Assembly: GCA_026225945.1 (NCBI GenBank)
Contig: JAMJFZ010000107.1
Span: 48,870,501 to 48,934,500 of the forward strand
Source of the DNA: Cricetomys ansorgei
Lineage: Eukaryota; Chordata; Mammalia; Rodentia; Nesomyidae
DNA length: 64,000 bases
Reading direction: 5' to 3'
The notes under the pieces: generated by a model
The model's database searches: none
Told to the model about the DNA's origin: nothing
The model's input: the letters and a program-made list of their open reading frames with translations, nothing else
Position numbers and translations under genes: made by a program
Part shown: piece after piece, positions 10,950-22,854 of the stretch
Position numbering within the stretch: the stretch's first letter is position 1
Layout: each line of letters begins with the position of its first letter

Positions 10950-12540
10950 AATGTGAGGCCAGTAGCTGGTTACATCCTAGTATGTAGGTTTACCTACCAG
11001 GCCGACTCCTCTTGCATTCTGCTCAGTGGTATAGCCTGGCATCTCTACATGAACAACTTGACTTTTAATATAACTTTTTCTGCATTTAATACAAGCACAT
11101 CTGGCGATAACTGCCATCCTATCTTTTTTCTCTAGGAATTATGAAAATTAGAATTCTTGCTTAATTACCAAAAACTTTCCCTTCTGAGTTTTGTTTTTGT
11201 TTTTGTTTTTTTTTTAACACCCTCAAAGTACTTAGCACATTGTAGAGAACATACTGGTGCTGTTAACTGGCCTATTAATTGATTCTCAACTTTGTCATTA
11301 GAGGTGTACATTTTGTAAATACATGTAAAAGATTTTCTGTGGGTTTATTGAGGGTGACATTCTGTAGGGTGAAGCACGTAAGAGGGAGGAAATGTATTAC
11401 ACAGACCTTTGAAGGCAGCTGTGTCTATCAGCCAAGTGCTTTCTGTTTGAGCAGTCTGTCTACTAAAGAATAGTTTCTATTCAAGTTATGTATTGCTTTT
11501 TGAAAGAAAGAGAAAATGCCATGTGGCAATGGGGAGATCTAACACATTGGGGAAATAGCAGAGGAGAAATTTACAAGTTTTAATTCATTGTTTCAGTTGG
11601 AAAGTCTGTATGTACTACAAGCTGGGGGAGGGAAGTTCCTTGGTGATTAAGTCATCTGCAGCATCTCCTCTGTCTGCTCCACCAGGGGACCTGGGGATGG
11701 GAGAAAAGCACAATAAAGAATAGAGATGAATCAGTAGGGACATAGCAAAAGCCAAAATGTAGAATGAGAAGATGTGGAGCAAAGTATTTGACCAGTGTCT
11801 TAAAGCTAAGCCATAGTGGGAGAATTGAGGTAGCCATAATAAGGACTACACTAACCTCACTGTGATTCCCTGTAGTTCAGGTGGCTAAGCCGACATATCT
11901 GGCTTCCTATTTCTTATTTGTTTTAACATTACAGAAATTAATGTGGAGTGTGTGTGTGTGTATGTGTATTTAAATGGAGCCCAGGAACTTTCATAGAAGC
12001 AATTAAAAGGAGATTCAGCTTTGATTGATTCACTCCTTTGCAATATTTTAGTTTTAAATCAGACACTCAAGTACTGTATAAAAATAGTAAGCCAATTTCC
12101 AAACTGAAAATATAATTTAAAGGCTAAATTCCTTCAAATTATATTTGGGATAAATCAGGATTAGCCTCATCTTGTAAGTTTAAAAAATGCTTACAAATTA
12201 TAAAGATATTTTGATTTGATCTCATTAAATGATTTTTTAAAGTAGGCAAAGTATTTTTATACAAATATGAACATTAATGTTAGAAAAAGTATATTTAGTT
12301 TTAAGTTTTTCTTCATGTTTACATAAGAAGGGAAACTAGATATTTGGAACAGCAGGAAGCTTCTGAATTAATAATACTACTTCCTAGGATATTATATAGT
12401 TATTTCAGATTTGGATTGATTTGAAATAACTTCAAGAACTTTGGACTCTGGAATTGAAGGACTTTGACCTAAGGGAATTATAATGTTTGTGCAGATCTCC
12501 TTGAATTATGAAAGTGTAGTTTGAACCAAAACTATGGAAA
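10950..12540. other. unique AT-rich DNA
   Basis: No interspersed repeat recognised over about 1.6 kb except a short GT run near 11950. Open frames of 60-64 residues have no recognisable motif. Confidence 0.35.
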
Positions 12541-12545
12541 GCAAG

Positions 12546-12610
12546 ACAAAAACAAACAACACACACAAACAAAAGCAAACAAACAAAACAAACAAACAAA
12601 CAAACAAAAA
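12546..12610. repeat. (AAAC)n simple repeat
   Basis: Tandem AAAC units. The other strand gives a Cys/Phe/Val-rich spurious frame. Confidence 0.9.
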
Positions 12611-14194
12611 GCGTTCGGATTTGTAAAGACCAAGTAAATAATAAGACCATCAATCCTTGGACCAGCAATATTGAGCAACGAGCCTTTTGACATCATTCAT
12701 TTAATCCTGCTGATGTTCTGTTCCTGTAACGACAACTATTTTCCTGAGCTCAGCAAGCAACTGGAGAATAACACTGCATGCTTTTTTTCTTCTTTCATAG
12801 TATTCAACCAGCAGCCAAGAGACAAAATAAGTTTTATTTCAAGATCTATCTTTTAAAAAAAAATCTCTTCAGTGATACAAGTTTCAAAATATTGTGTTTG
12901 AAATAACTAAGAAATTAATGCATCTTGCTTTAGAAATTATAAAACATGATGTGAGCGTTTAATAGGCATAGAGACACGTCATTCCTCCATAAATTCAGCC
13001 CCTGAGATGATGATAAACTGCTGATGCTAAATAGGCATGCCATTTCACTGGTGAGGAAGGCAGGCAGCTCACAGAGAGAATCCCTCCTGGCTATTTTCTA
13101 AGCCTAATACAATTCTCTCTGCTTTCTTGACATTTGCTTTTGACACCCCAACCAGTTTCTTGTCTTGTTTAGGATCCCCGTGGAGCCAATCTACAGGCAG
13201 AATTAAGTGGGGAAAGGAGTCCAGGTGTTAGGCTCTGGCCAACAAAGATGACCTACATTCCTACTTTCAATTGTTAGGCCTATAGACCTGGGCTGGGTCT
13301 GTGTAGGTCCTTGCTGGAGACTTGTCTACAAGAGAGGAATTTTCAAGAGGTTTTGGGAATAGTTTCTCTTACTGAAAGAAGTCATCTCTGAAAAAGAGAG
13401 AGAGAAAGAGAGAGGTAGCTTTAGAAATAAAGCATAAGCTTCCTCTTGTGCATTTAGACTCTCAAGTCTTCATGTAAACAAGGCAGCAGGGAACATTTCC
13501 ACACAGTGTGAGAAGAGAGGCAAGCCAGAGGATAACACCACTTGTTACAGCACTTGACATTAATTAAACCCATTTTATATAAAGAAGGCGTTAGGATATT
13601 TTTCTATTGCATGCAATATTTACATTAATTATGCAAAATGTTGAATTGTTTTTAAACCAAGTCATCTGTACCCGTAATAAACTAATTCCTTCTGAAGTCT
13701 AACCGGATATGTTAGCAAGGAGTTGAGCATGGTTTTTCTTTGTGTAAAATTGAAATGCCCTGCTGGAGAGGCCTTCTTTCCATATCACATACTGCTCCTG
13801 TTTCTTTTTCCCCCGTGGAATCATTAGTGAGCGAGCTGCCTCTGCAGCACTTGGGGTGACAGACTGATGGTTTCTGTTCTCGCAGCTTGTAGCCTAGAAT
13901 ATTTCTTTCTTGGCAATAAAACTCTGACCAAAGGCTAGTTCCTGCTTCCTATTTGTCTGTTGGTTCCCAGAGTCATGAGCCTACTGTGATGAGATAGTAA
14001 TGAATGTCCTTTTCAGAATGCATGCTCTCTTTCCCACCCAGACATAATTATCCCTTTCAGGTACTTGTACCTGCTTTGTTCCTTCTCCCCAGGGGTCCTT
14101 TATGCAGGGAGCTAGAGTATTCCCTGCACCCTTATTTCTTCCCACAGTTCCAGGGCCTTTAATTATATATTTGTGGATGCCGTTACTTGATCAA
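12611..14194. other. repeat-free block, candidate conserved non-coding DNA
   Basis: About 1.6 kb free of SINEs, L1 and LTRs. It contains a TTAATTATGCAAAA motif at 13625-13638, which combines a homeodomain-type TAATTA-like core with an octamer-like POU site. A short (GA) run lies near 13395-13415. Regulatory function is inference only. Confidence 0.35.
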
Positions 14195-14370
14195 CTCTTT
14201 CTCCTATTGGGATATGAACCTCTGGAGGAATGTGTCTGTTTTGGTTCCCTGGTATATCTCAGGGTTTCTCATTGATCTCAGAGAGCTTGGCATCAGGAGA
14301 TAAATCAACATATGTTTGGAATAAATGGATTGAAATAAATAAATGAATGAATGAATAAATAAACAATTTT
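14195..14370 (+). mobile_element. L2 LINE 3' end
   Basis: Follows the L2 3' terminus: 'tggaggaatgtgtctgttt', 'gagagcttggcatcaggag', then 'gaataaatggattgaaataa' and tandem 'aaatgaatgaatgaataaat'. The L2 consensus in the same order is GGGACTTTGTCTG, GCCTGGCACATAGTAGG, AATAAATATTTGTTGAATGAATGA. Ancient and diverged. Confidence 0.7.
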
Positions 14371-15784
14371 CTCTATTTTTCACTATTATTTGTCTCTTTA
14401 ATTGGTCTATTGAGGATGGGTAGCCAAGCCAAGCATGTTAGGGTTGTCAGGGACTTGGCTTTGATCATGACAACCCCAGTAACACTCCTGTCTCCTTTAG
14501 TCTTCATCTCAATAGCTAAATTCAACAACTAAAACAGGAAGATTGTAGCTGAAAGAATTTTGTCTTGTAGGAGACTACATGAATGCATCTGTGTGGAAGT
14601 CGTAATCTGTGCCAGAGTAAGAATTTTCAGTGATGTAGCTTCTTAGGGTCACCTAATATGCCTATAAGTCACCACTCACCAATGTTCCCATAAGTCAGCT
14701 GAATAAATCCATTGGTTCATGGATTGTTCACCAGTGTTCCTTATTGGTTCACCAGTATTCCTCATCTGTCCCATTACAGTGGCAATGATGTAGGCTGCAC
14801 CCACCAGAAAGAAAGGCAGAGCTGGTTATAGAACTAAATAGAAAAATGATTCACTATATTGAGGGCATAAATCACAGGTGTATGCTAGGTATCGATAATG
14901 CGTCAATTTATTTCCTAATAAATAAAAATGCTTGGAGGTAATGGAGTGCTTTTTGTCTTGAGAGTATTTCATAAACATAGACTAATTTATTTACAAGCCA
15001 TTATCTACAAGGCAATTAATTTTCACCACCTTGAATAGGGATTGTAATTATGCCAAGACTGGCAGATGGGACAAAGGAAACTGGGGAGAGAATCAAAAGA
15101 GAATTGCAAATTTGATAGTCTTGAATTAAGTGGATATTTACTGTTCAATTTAAATAACATAAAACAACACTTTATCTGTTTTTGCGAAGACATCATTACA
15201 AATACTGTTGGGTCATTAGTCTTTTCAGAACCATCTACTTCCTTCTTCTCTTATTCATTTATTCAATTTATCCTCTTAAATAATTTTGAGAATTGTGGCA
15301 GACATGGAAAATACAAACCTGGCTATGACACATTAGTAGTTTCTAAGAAGCTGTGGGTACTTAAAGAAAGAAGCACACAATCAAATAATGGCAAAAATGG
15401 ATTTATACAGACTATCAGATAAGGAAGAAACAAGCTTTCAAGTTAAGTGAGAAAGACAGATTTTACTTCACAAGCAGAACACTGGAGACTCTTAAAAAGC
15501 TCGACAGTTTATAATACAATCTTGGAAATTCAGAATGATAAGTGAGTTTATTGCACACAGAACATTTTTTAGATGTTCTATTGTCTTTTTTTAAAATAAT
15601 AAAACAAAGTATAGTAAGATTTAAAAAAAGGTAACACATTAAAATTGGACAAAGTGTACAAACAGAAGGAAAAGAGCCCAAGATAAAGCACAAGAATCAA
15701 AGACCTACTTGTTCACATACTCAGGAATACAGTAAAAATACTAAACTGTAAGCCATAATACTAGCACCTGATGCAGGCCCCTAC
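14371..15784. other. unique sequence, no feature recognised
   Basis: No repeat family assigned. A minor internal repetition around 14725-14765 ('gttcaccagt' twice) is visible. The 118-residue frame at 15066-15422 has no recognisable domain. Confidence 0.35.
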
Positions 15785-17330
15785 AGGGCCTGTGCAAGCT
15801 GCCTCAGTGTCCAAGTATATGTGAGCCTTGACAATGTTGACTTAGAGGGATTTGTTTCCTTGCTGTTCTCCATCCCTTCTGGATCTTACATTCTTTCTGC
15901 TTACTTTTCTGCAGGGTTCCTTGAGCATGAAGAGGGAATTGATGGAGACATCCTGTTTAGGGCTGAGTGTTCCAAGGTCTCTCATTCTCTGCATAGGGTC
16001 TGGCTGTGGGTCTCTGTATTCTGCTTCAAGAGGATGACTCTGATGATGATGACGGCAGAGCAAGGCTCTGATCTGTGAGTGTAGCAGTATGTCATTAGGA
16101 ATCATTGTATTGTTATGTTTTATTTGTTTTGTTTTAAGAATAATAGTATTTGGAATTATGATGGGTCCCTAGTCTAAGATTCTTAGTGATTCAAGCAGTG
16201 TCAGCTATGATTTCTGTCTTGTAGAGTATAGAATGATCCTTAAGTTAAATCAGATACTGATTGGTTACTCCCACAAGATTTGTGACACCATTGCCCTAGC
16301 ATATCTTGCAGGCAAGACACCATTGTAGATCAAAAGATTTATGGCTGGGTTGATGTGTTTGAGTTTCTGATTTGGGAGCATATAGAGCACTTTCCTATAC
16401 CAAAGACACTTGAACATGGGGTAAAGGCTCTATGTAGGCACCATCTGGACTTCTCCATGTTCAATGAATTGTGTAGGTGTTTGTCTTCAGCAATAGGACC
16501 TTGCTGTCTGTTTTATGAAGAGCAACCTATAGATTTAGCAACAGTCTTCGTGGTTTGGAGATTCCCATGGGAGTCCTTTCATCAACAACTCTATTAAATG
16601 TAAACCCAATCCAGGTACTGGAAACTTCATTTGGTGACAAGAGGTGCATACTTGGGGCCCTGTATGCTCCATAATTTGGCAATTTCATTTTATGAAGTTT
16701 CTACTTTATTGGTTTCTACACTATCTTTCAAAGGGCCCTTAATTTTAGCTGCCTCTCTCCCTCCTTATTCCTGTCCTCATCTCCCTGCAGATTTCATAAT
16801 TTCATTTTTTAAAATGACTCAGTAAAACCCCATTGTGTAAATACACCACATTTTCTTTATTCTTCTGTTGAGGGACATCTAGCTTGTTTCCAATTTTGGA
16901 CTATTATGAATAAAGCAACAACAAGCATGATTAAGCAAGTGTCTCTGTGGTTTAATTAAGCATTTCTTTGGGTATGTGCCTAAGAGTGGTGTAACTGGTT
17001 TTTGAGGTATATTGATTCCCATCTTCCCAAGGAAATGACACACTGATTTCCACAGTGCGTGTACAAACATGGACTCCCACTAGCAATGAATGAGTGTCCC
17101 CCATATTCGCCATTATTAGCTGTCACTTTTTGGTTTTGGTCTTACTCATTCTGGCGAGAGTAAGATGAAAATTCAAAATAGTTCTGATTTGCATTTCCCT
17201 GATGTTTAAGGATGTTGAGAATTTCTTTCAGTGTTCCTCAGCCTTCTGTATTTCCTCTTTTGGGAATTCTGTTTAGATCTGTACCCCATTTTTAAATTGG
17301 GTTATTTGTTTTCTTGATATCTATTTTTCT
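15785..17330 (-). mobile_element. L1 3' UTR and ORF2 3' end, antisense (3' arm of an inverted L1)
   Basis: Antisense of a muroid L1 3' UTR: 'ttgctgttctccatccctt', 'gatggagacatcctgtttag', 'ggctgtgggtctctgtat', 'ttggttactcccacaag' and 'tgccctagcatatcttgcag'. It then runs into the reversed ORF2 end: 'gacatctagcttgtttcca', 'gggtatgtgcctaagagtgg', 'gatttgcatttccctgatg' and 'tgtaccccatttttaaattg'. On the minus strand this is the downstream arm of a 5'-inverted element whose other arm follows. Confidence 0.9.
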
Positions 17331-18247
17331 CACAATAGCCTAAAATAATATAAGATATCTGTATAACATTGCATATATGTAATATATAAATGATATAAAA
17401 TATCCAATAAGAAATGTGAAGCTTTTGTATGATAAAAATCTTAAGACTCTGAAGAAACAAATTGAAGAAGACCATAAGGGAAAGATCTCCCATGGTCACA
17501 GACTGGTAGGATTAATATAGTATCAATGGCTATCCTACCACAAGAAATCTACAGGTTCAATGCAATCATCATCAAAATTCCAACACAATTCTTCACAGAT
17601 CTTTAAAGAACAATTTTCTGTTTCATATGAAAAATGAAAAACCCATGATAGTTAAAACAATCCTGAATAATAAATAACTGCTAGACATGCCAATATCCTA
17701 AATTTCTGGCTGTACTACAGAGTTGTAGTATTAAAAACAGCATGGTATTGGCATAAAAATCAGACACGTTGATTAATGGAATCAAGCTGAAGTCCCAGAC
17801 TTAAGTCCACACCTCCATGGACATCTGATTTTTAATAAAGAAGCCAAAAGTACGTACTGAAACAAAGACAGCACCTTCAACAAATGGTGCTGCTCAAACT
17901 AAATGTCTGCTTGTAGAAAAATGCAAATAGACCTGTACTTATCACCCTGCACAAAACTCAATTTGAAATGGATCAAAGACCTCAACATAAAACCAGGGTC
18001 ACCGAACCTGATAGAAGAAAAAGTCTTGAACTCATTGGACAGGAAAATAGTTTCTAAACAGAACACCATTAGTACAGGTTCTAAGACCAACAATTAATAA
18101 ATAGAACCTCATGGAACTGAGAAGCTTCTACACAGCAAAGGACATGGTCATTCAGTCAAAGCTGCAGCCTACAGAATGGGAAAAGATTTTTACCAAGTGC
18201 ACATCTGATAGAGGGCTAATATCCAAATTATATAAAGAATACTGAAT
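17331..18247 (+). mobile_element. L1 ORF2 segment, inverted arm of the same L1
   Basis: Sense-strand ORF2: 'actctgaagaaacaaattga', 'aagatctcccatggtcacag', 'ggttcaatgcaatcatcatc', 'aacagcatggtattggcata', 'aaatggatcaaagacctcaa', 'aaggacatggtcattcagtc' and 'gagggctaatatccaaa'. It ends at the L1 position (…AAAGAACTCAAGAAG…) that lies only a few bases upstream of where the minus-strand arm starts (…AACAAATAACCC…). The two pieces are therefore consecutive in L1 and inverted in the genome. An AT-rich stretch near 17370-17410 is local expansion. Confidence 0.9.
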
Positions 18248-19140
18248 GTTTTTTAAAACCTTAAGTCTCCTTCCTCCCTCTCTGCTTTAGTTGAGAAATC
18301 AGGAGGGTTTAAACTTACATATAATTCAGGTCTTTTATTTCTCTTACTTCTCTCATTTATCTTCTGTTTCCCTGAACAAATAATGTGTGTGTGTTCAGCA
18401 TATGTTTATACTCTCTGTTTTAAAGTTTATCAGGTGCATGATCTTGTATGTTACACAAGCTTCACAGTCAGTAATTTCCTATTCTAAGCTTCTAGTTTGG
18501 GTTGGGTGCTAGTTTAGCAGATTTTGGGTTGTGAAGGGTTGATAATACCTAGGCTAGCAAATCTCAGCAGGTGCTCAGGACTTTCTGTGTGTCTGTATGT
18601 GGACCTTAGTTGGATCAAAGATTTGAAAAGGAACCATCAGATCTTAATTCTTACACTGCTAAGTTGAGAGCAATAAAGCTTCCTGGATAAGAGTTTACTT
18701 GCACTCACTAATGAAGGGTGACTGGTATTTAATACAGAGCCCTTGTGACAAAGACTCTCAGAAACAGAAGAAACGATGTTCAAAGGCATTAGATGGAAGA
18801 AAAGTATAACTACTTTTAAGAAGACACAAAATGTTCCCCAGGGATGTGATGAAAGTTGAAGGGGCTTGAAGAGATATAAAGTTTGGGAGTCAAAGGAATG
18901 AGTCCATGGTAGCATGGGATGAAACACTGACCTGGATGGAACACCACCAGGGTTCTTGTTTAAATTATTATTTCTGAGAAATTAATGCTCAGATGTGGAG
19001 ACTAATACTTGTTCATCTCTGCTGGAAGCAGCGTCTCCTGGCACAGGTAATCTTTGGCTGTGTTCTGAGAAACTGATGCTGAGGATAATAAGCAGTTAAA
19101 TGAACTTCTGTAGGGGAATCAAATAATCAAATAGGTATTT
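18248..19140. other. unique sequence, no feature recognised
   Basis: About 0.9 kb without a recognised repeat. A 96-residue minus-strand frame at 18637-18927 has no family resemblance I can name. Confidence 0.35.
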
Positions 19141-19236
19141 TAAGGCTAGAAATATGGTCTATTCGTAGAGTGCTTGTCTAGCATATATAGACCCTGAATT
19201 TGACCCCCAGAATTGAAAATCATTTATAGTTTAAAA
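19141..19236 (+). mobile_element. ID SINE
   Basis: Matches the ID (BC1-type) element with many mismatches: 'ggctagaaatatggtctatt' for GGGGATTTAGCTCAGTGG, 'agagtgcttgtctagca' for AGAGCGCTTGCCTAGCA, and 'accctgaatttgacccccag' for CCTGGGTTCGGTCCCCAG. The A-rich tail is short. Confidence 0.8.
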
Positions 19237-19612
19237 ATAACTACAGTATAATTATGGAGGGTGGATCTGAAGCTGAGACAAAAGACTGAAAGTGAGGACT
19301 GAAATCTATAGCAGGTTTTTTTTTTTTTTCAGGAAGGAAAAAGGAAATTTTGAGGTAGATATTAGACCTAGATGATTCTTTCTGAGGGAAAGGGCTTCCA
19401 CCACGGAAGAGCCATGGGCCCTTAGGACTCAAAAGGGACCCACCCCCACCCTGGTTCCTGGGAAAAACTGCAAAAATTCCTTGCCTGAACCAAATGTCAG
19501 ACTAACAGGAGCTAGGATATACCTGCCAAATGAGGCTTAGATAACTTGAAAAAGGACCCCCACTGTGAGGGCAATCAATCAGAGAGAAGAAGCAGGGCAG
19601 GAGTGGCGCCTA

Positions 19613-19632
19613 CCTTATCTGGCCAGATAAGG
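19613..19632. promoter_or_regulatory. 20-bp perfect palindrome with two GATA motifs
   Basis: CCTTATCTGGCCAGATAAGG reads the same on both strands. It holds two head-to-head AGATAAG sites, the high-affinity GATA-factor consensus, 8 bases apart. It lies about 160 bases upstream of the TATA box of the surrounding LTR. Confidence 0.85.
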
Positions 19633-19793
19633 AGCCATAAACCAAAAGTCTCGACTTTGATGGCTAACCAGATACGCTTACAGGTAGCCCCTTGAGTATG
19701 AGCCAATCAAAACTAAACATTTGTAAACTGCATTTCTGTTCCCCAATTAGAAACCAGGGTATCTCACCTATGTTAAAACCCCCTCTTACTGTC

Positions 19794-19800
19794 TATAAAA
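19794..19800 (+). promoter_or_regulatory. LTR TATA box
   Basis: TATAAAA, 74 bases upstream of the LTR's AATAAA signal, the normal spacing for a short R region. Confidence 0.75.
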
Positions 19801-19955
19801 AGGCCAGCAAGTCTTTGTTCAGGGTCGGCCAGTTCACCTGGTGCCTGAGTCCAGCATGCTGGTTTACTCTGCAGAATAAAGGCTCCTTGCTTTTGCATCA
19901 GAACTGGGCTCCTGGTGGTACTTGTGGAAGGCGATTCTGGACTCTGGGTAAAACA

Positions 19956-22850
19956 ATAGAGAGTTTGAGATTGGCTTAATGAGAGGAGAGATGAGGGGGG
20001 CATTTAAGATTACTTCATAGCCTTTGACCTGGGAGATAAAGCAATTCTGAAAGAGGAGAACACCCTCTCTTACTTAGTGTCTCTGGAGCAATAATTCATT
20101 GCTCCTGAGCTAACTGAATGTATGGCATGTGCCCAGCAGAGTTAGTGGCTCCCAATGAGCCAAAACTGTATTGTGGGGTAAGAAGGTTAAGATTTTGGGG
20201 GGTTGCAGAGACCGTAAGACATAGAAATAATGACTATAATCATAATAAACAATGGAGAAAAACCTGACTGTTAGAAATATTTCAAAAGACGAATTGATGA
20301 GAGTTTGTGACCATAGAGGTGTGATTAATGGGGGAGGTGAAAGATGAAATTACTATTAAAATAAAATTAGAAGGAAAATTGAAGTTGATGGTGCACTGCT
20401 ATGATTTGCGAGGACAGCTTGAGAGACAGAGATAAGGCACGATTACTTACCAACACAATGATATGGACAGGACAGTCAGTTATTCCTCAAGAGAATGAAG
20501 GCTCAACAGGTACATGAAGATACTGCAGTGGAACTCAGGCGAGAGCCCTGGGAACACTCGGAGCTGGCCCCAGCTCTTAGGCTGGCTATGGTTTCAGAAT
20601 GAGAAACTGCATTAATGTCAGCTGCCGCCGCGGCAGTTAGAATCCGGTTTATCAGAGGGCATTTCTCTAGCCAGTGCTGTAAACTCTGCTTCCTCTCTAT
20701 CTGTTTCTTATTGCTCAAGTAAAAAGGTACAGAATATTAATCAAGAATGTAAAATTTTTGAAAGTGAATAATTTCTGTAATAGAGAAGAGCTGTATCTCT
20801 AAGTTTGTATTTTTCTTTTGTGCCCCGTCAGCAGCAGTGAATGAGTAACTGTCTCCATAAAGATTCGTGAGTTTGGATGAGCACTGCAGGTAAAAACGTT
20901 GCCTCAAACCTACAGGGATAAATTTTACGTCATTTCTTGTTTCTGCTCTTTCAAGTTAAAGAATGACTGGAGAGAAGAACCTGTGCAGAAGTTTTTCAGA
21001 GTATACTTATATAAGGATACAAATACAGTTTTAACCACTTCTAATTTAGCTTTTAGTACAAGTTTAAAGTTTTATTCTACACCTACAGAGATTGAAAGTG
21101 ATAAGATATACTGCCAGGATCCCCTGACTGCTAATGAAACTTAAGGACAACGGGTAATAGCAAAGGCTATTTTATTGTTACCTTGCATTTTATTTATTTA
21201 TTTTTCTAAGAGAAACTTTAGCCCACTCTGAAGTCAGTGAAACATTTATGGTGCAGAGACACATTGGTACTTTAGGCTTGCTAGTGATAAAATCCCCTCT
21301 GGTGAATTCCAATTATTCTTTGCAGACTATTTTGAGGGAAATGTAAATCTGTTTCATGATGTCTATTTCAAAAGTAGTTTCTACCAATTTATTTCAGTCC
21401 AAATTAGGGCTTTTTGGACTGGATGCTCTATGGTGCTATAACTTCAGCTACTTCACACAACTGACCAGTGCAATGTCAATTGACCCGGTCAATTAAAATA
21501 AATTACTGTCGTTTTCTGTCAGGGATTTCTAGGAGTCAGTTATGAAAGAGCTTTCTACTGCCCATGCAATTGTTTCCTACTTACTCTCTGCTGACATCTC
21601 AGCCTGACATTGCAATGGGAGTTCTCTCTTCTGATCAGGACTATGGTTCTTTTACTATATTTATGGGTTGTGTCCAGATCATGTTTCCCTGTTTGTAGTA
21701 AAGTGATGCTGCTGAGGTTAGCATTTAAATGAGCTCGCTCCATTTCATATGGAAGGAATTGATTTCTTTTTTCTTTTTGGTTTTTGTGTGCAATTCAGTA
21801 CAAACCCCCAATTCCATGAGAAAGCAAGGACAAGAGTATGCTATTCTCATTTCTTGTAATAGTATGTGCCACTTGCATACATGTGTGCTCATGTGTACAT
21901 TACCTGATGCTTGACACACTTAACAGTGTCAGTGCTACACTGGGGAATTTGTGTGGCAGGTGTTTTCTACATTTTCCTGCAGACATCCTTACTGGCTGAT
22001 TACTAATGTGCACTCCAGCATTAAGCACTAATGCATTATTATTCCTAATAAATTTGATGTGTTGCCAGTGAATGTCAAGTAGATAAAATAATGGTGAAAA
22101 GTATTTAATATACAATAGCATGCTGCTGGTTATGTCTTTGAGCCCTAACTTCATCTTACAGTTATGAATGCAAACTGCAGCTCCTAAGATTTTGAAGAAG
22201 ATGGGTAATGCTTGTAATTATGTAGATGGTGGATAAACGTCATAGGCTTGTATTTTGCATGTTAACAAAATACAGGAATAAAATATATAGAAAATTACCC
22301 AGGTATTTTTTGCTGGTTTCAAATTTTTAAGCTTTTTGTCTGTGCTCTGAGAAAATTCCAAATTTAGAGATAGCTAATTTTTTTCTCTTAGGGTCAGTGG
22401 AAGATCCTTATGAATTTTAAAATCCCTGAATTTTTTTTCCCAGAATACATTTTGTATGTAGAAATGGTTTTCTGGTATGATTAACATTTTATCAATTCTT
22501 AAAGCTGTTTAAACCTCAAAGAGGTTGAGAACTGCTAGACTGGTTATATAAGTTTTTCCACGAAGTACAAGGAATGACTCCATCTTGTTCTCAATGAATA
22601 TATAAAGTATTAATTTAATTAATTTGAATAACTAGTATTAGAATTTTATTGAATAATGTGGTGTCAAGGTGAGATAGTGCAGAGTCCACTTTTCTAGTTT
22701 TAGATGTCATTTCTTATCTACTTACCTGGTTAGAGCATTAACTATAAAAAGTCTCATGAATCTTTTGATTTCATACAGAAACAGATGGTCCATTTATTCA
22801 TGTCACTAACTCAATACACATAAATTTCAGCATCTCAATCTTCATTTTAT
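19956..22850. other. largest repeat-free block, candidate conserved non-coding DNA
   Basis: About 2.9 kb with no recognised interspersed repeat. It contains a CpG-rich 15-base inverted repeat at 20622-20636, a perfect palindrome GTCAATTGAC at 21475-21484 followed at 21488 by a second GTCAATTA, and AT-rich homeobox-like motifs around 22000-22130. No exon is supported. Function is inference. Confidence 0.4.
20622..20636. repeat. CpG-rich inverted repeat
   Basis: CTGCCGC-C-GCGGCAG, 7-base perfect arms around a single base, with three CpG and a SacII site, in otherwise CpG-poor DNA. Confidence 0.85.
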
Positions 22851-22854
22851 TGAT

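Larger units (their letters stand above)
19395..19955 (+). mobile_element. solo ERV LTR (class I-like)
   Basis: LTR architecture is clear on the plus strand: a CCAAT box (19703-19707), a TATAAAA box (19794-19800), an AATAAA poly(A) signal (19875-19880), and a U5-like segment that ends 'actctgggtaaaaca' at 19955, a proper CA terminus. U3 contains a 20-bp palindrome of two GATA sites. The 5' TG end and a target-site duplication were not found, and no primer-binding site or internal sequence follows, so it is a solo or truncated LTR. The class assignment rests on the layout only. Confidence 0.75.

Noticed and set aside
19692..20003. 95- and 76-residue frames on opposite strands around the LTR
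   Set aside because: They are within LTR U3/R/U5 sequence. LTRs of this length do not normally encode a protein, and no motif is visible.
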